Of a DNA stretch of 5,370 nucleotides, positions 4,960-5,370 are shown piece after piece (positions within the stretch are counted from its first letter, which is position 1; every line of letters begins with the position of its first letter). Under the pieces are notes generated by a model. It saw only the letters and a program-made list of their open reading frames with translations. It did no database searches and had not been told where the DNA came from. The DNA comes from Natrinema soli (lineage in GTDB: Archaea; Halobacteriota; Halobacteria; Halobacteriales; Natrialbaceae), in assembly GCF_028618695.1 (NCBI RefSeq), contig NZ_JAQIVI010000792.1, positions 1 through 5,370 of the forward strand. Direction: 5' to 3'. The position numbers and the translations under genes were made by a program.

Positions 4960-4986
4960 TTTTTTGCGGGTTCGTCGACGAAACCC
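4960..4986 (+). promoter_or_regulatory. Methyltransferase promoter region with a 12-bp palindrome
   Basis: A TTTTTT run at 4960-4965 lies 26-31 bp before the ATG, where a TATA box for a leaderless transcript would be, though it is a poor TATA match. Immediately downstream, TTCGTCGACGAA (4971-4982) is a perfect palindrome, extended by GGG before and CCC after with one unpaired A. A regulator bound there would block initiation; this is inference from position. Confidence 0.35.
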
Positions 4987-4990
4987 GACG

Positions 4991-5370
4991 ATGGCCGGGG
5001 ATCAAGGTCGCGATCGAATACGCAGCCACGACGACGAGTGCACCCGTCGCGCTGACGTGCGCGACACCTACGACCGGATCGCGACCCACTTCGCGTCCAC
5101 GCGGGAGTACGCCTGGCCCGAAGTCGAGGCCTTCGTCGACGCCCACGCGACCGACCGCTCCGGCGTCGGGCTCGATCTCGGCTGCGGCAACTGCCGTCAC
5201 GCCGAACTCCTCGAGGCTCACCTCGAGACGGTCGTCGGCCTCGACGTCAGCCGCGGCTTGCTCGAGACGGGACGGAAGCGCGCGCTCGAGCGCGAGTTCG
5301 ACGTCGAGTTGGTTCAGGGGGACGCGTCGACGCTCCCGCTGGCCGACGACAGCATCGACCGCGCGGTTTA
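4991..5370 (+). CDS. Class I SAM-dependent methyltransferase, Trm9-like (partial, runs off right edge)
   Basis: 126 complete N-terminal codons are visible. After a polar N-terminus of about 22 residues comes YDRIATHFASTREYAWPEVE (27-46), the region before the Rossmann fold that resembles Trm9/ALKBH8-type tRNA wobble-uridine methyltransferases. SAM motif I is LDLGCG (61-66), the acidic ribose-binding residue is Asp85 in VGLDVS, and GDA (110-112) marks motif III. LPLADDSIDRAV follows as in many class I enzymes. No signal peptide is seen, so it is cytosolic. From family knowledge it may methylate a modified U34 of tRNA, but many haloarchaeal relatives are annotated only as methyltransferases, so the substrate is uncertain. 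ATG 4991 is chosen as the first in-frame start, just after a T-run and palindrome. It is divergent from tRNA-Ala, whose GGC anticodon has no U34 and is an unlikely substrate. Codon use is typical of the GC-rich flank. Confidence 0.85.
   Translation, partial: MAGDQGRDRIRSHDDECTRRADVRDTYDRIATHFASTREYAWPEVEAFVDAHATDRSGVGLDLGCGNCRHAELLEAHLETVVGLDVSRGLLETGRKRALEREFDVELVQGDASTLPLADDSIDRAV

Larger units (their letters stand above)
4618..4990. other. Intergenic spacer upstream of the methyltransferase, no gene seen
   Basis: This spacer separates the divergent tRNA and methyltransferase genes. Long frames on the - strand cross it and continue antisense into the methyltransferase gene, so they are treated as chance. 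It contains the hairpin-rich element at 4832-4920, a GGGAGGA sequence at 4920-4926 that is too far from the start at 4991 to act as its ribosome site, a T-run at 4960-4965 and a palindrome at 4971-4982. Nothing supportable was seen in 4630-4830. Confidence 0.5.

Noticed and set aside
4739..5221. 160-codon - strand open frame
   Set aside because: Half of it is antisense to the well-supported methyltransferase gene and the rest covers the hairpin-rich spacer.

Overview
The window looks like haloarchaeal chromosome (a Natrinema/Haloterrigena-type relative is plausible, but the genus cannot be fixed from this sequence). Supporting signs are GC-rich, strongly acidic coding regions at both ends, twin-arginine (Tat) signals on both exported proteins, an archaeal-type tRNA-Ala without encoded CCA and with a TATA-like box upstream, and starts without clear Shine-Dalgarno sites.

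Left GC-rich flank (1-1800): the 3' end of a large Eco57I-type restriction-modification methylase gene runs in from the left on the + strand. It converges on an intact DUF2071 (YqjF-like) gene on the - strand. Behind that lies the C-terminal remnant of a sensor histidine kinase, also on the - strand. The kinase has only its ATPase domain, and that domain carries a 19-codon in-frame insertion. Kinase similarity stops abruptly near 1800.

Central AT-richer segment (about 1800-4500): composition changes at the kinase break. The segment holds two genes for Tat-exported proteins on the + strand: a compact subtilisin-like (S8) protease and an unrecognised lipoprotein with an acidic linker and a calcium-repeat-like motif. 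Both have promoter-like or dyad sequences upstream. A near-identical repeat with an exact 11-bp core lies about 50 bp after each stop codon. The segment ends in roughly 430 bp without a convincing gene and abuts the 3' end of tRNA-Ala(GGC). A truncated gene on one side and a tRNA 3' end on the other suggest a small island or recombination scar, but no integrase, transposase or matching att repeat is visible.

Right GC-rich flank (4508-5370): the tRNA-Ala gene is on the - strand with its own promoter. Next comes a 411-bp spacer containing a perfect 11-bp-stem inverted repeat that competes with a second hairpin, a candidate structured RNA or dispersed repeat. A class I SAM-dependent methyltransferase of Trm9-like appearance then starts at 4991 and runs off the right edge.

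No complete multi-gene system is demonstrated. The points most worth a second look are the exported protease/lipoprotein pair with shared downstream repeats, the damaged kinase at the island edge, and the structured element at 4832-4920.
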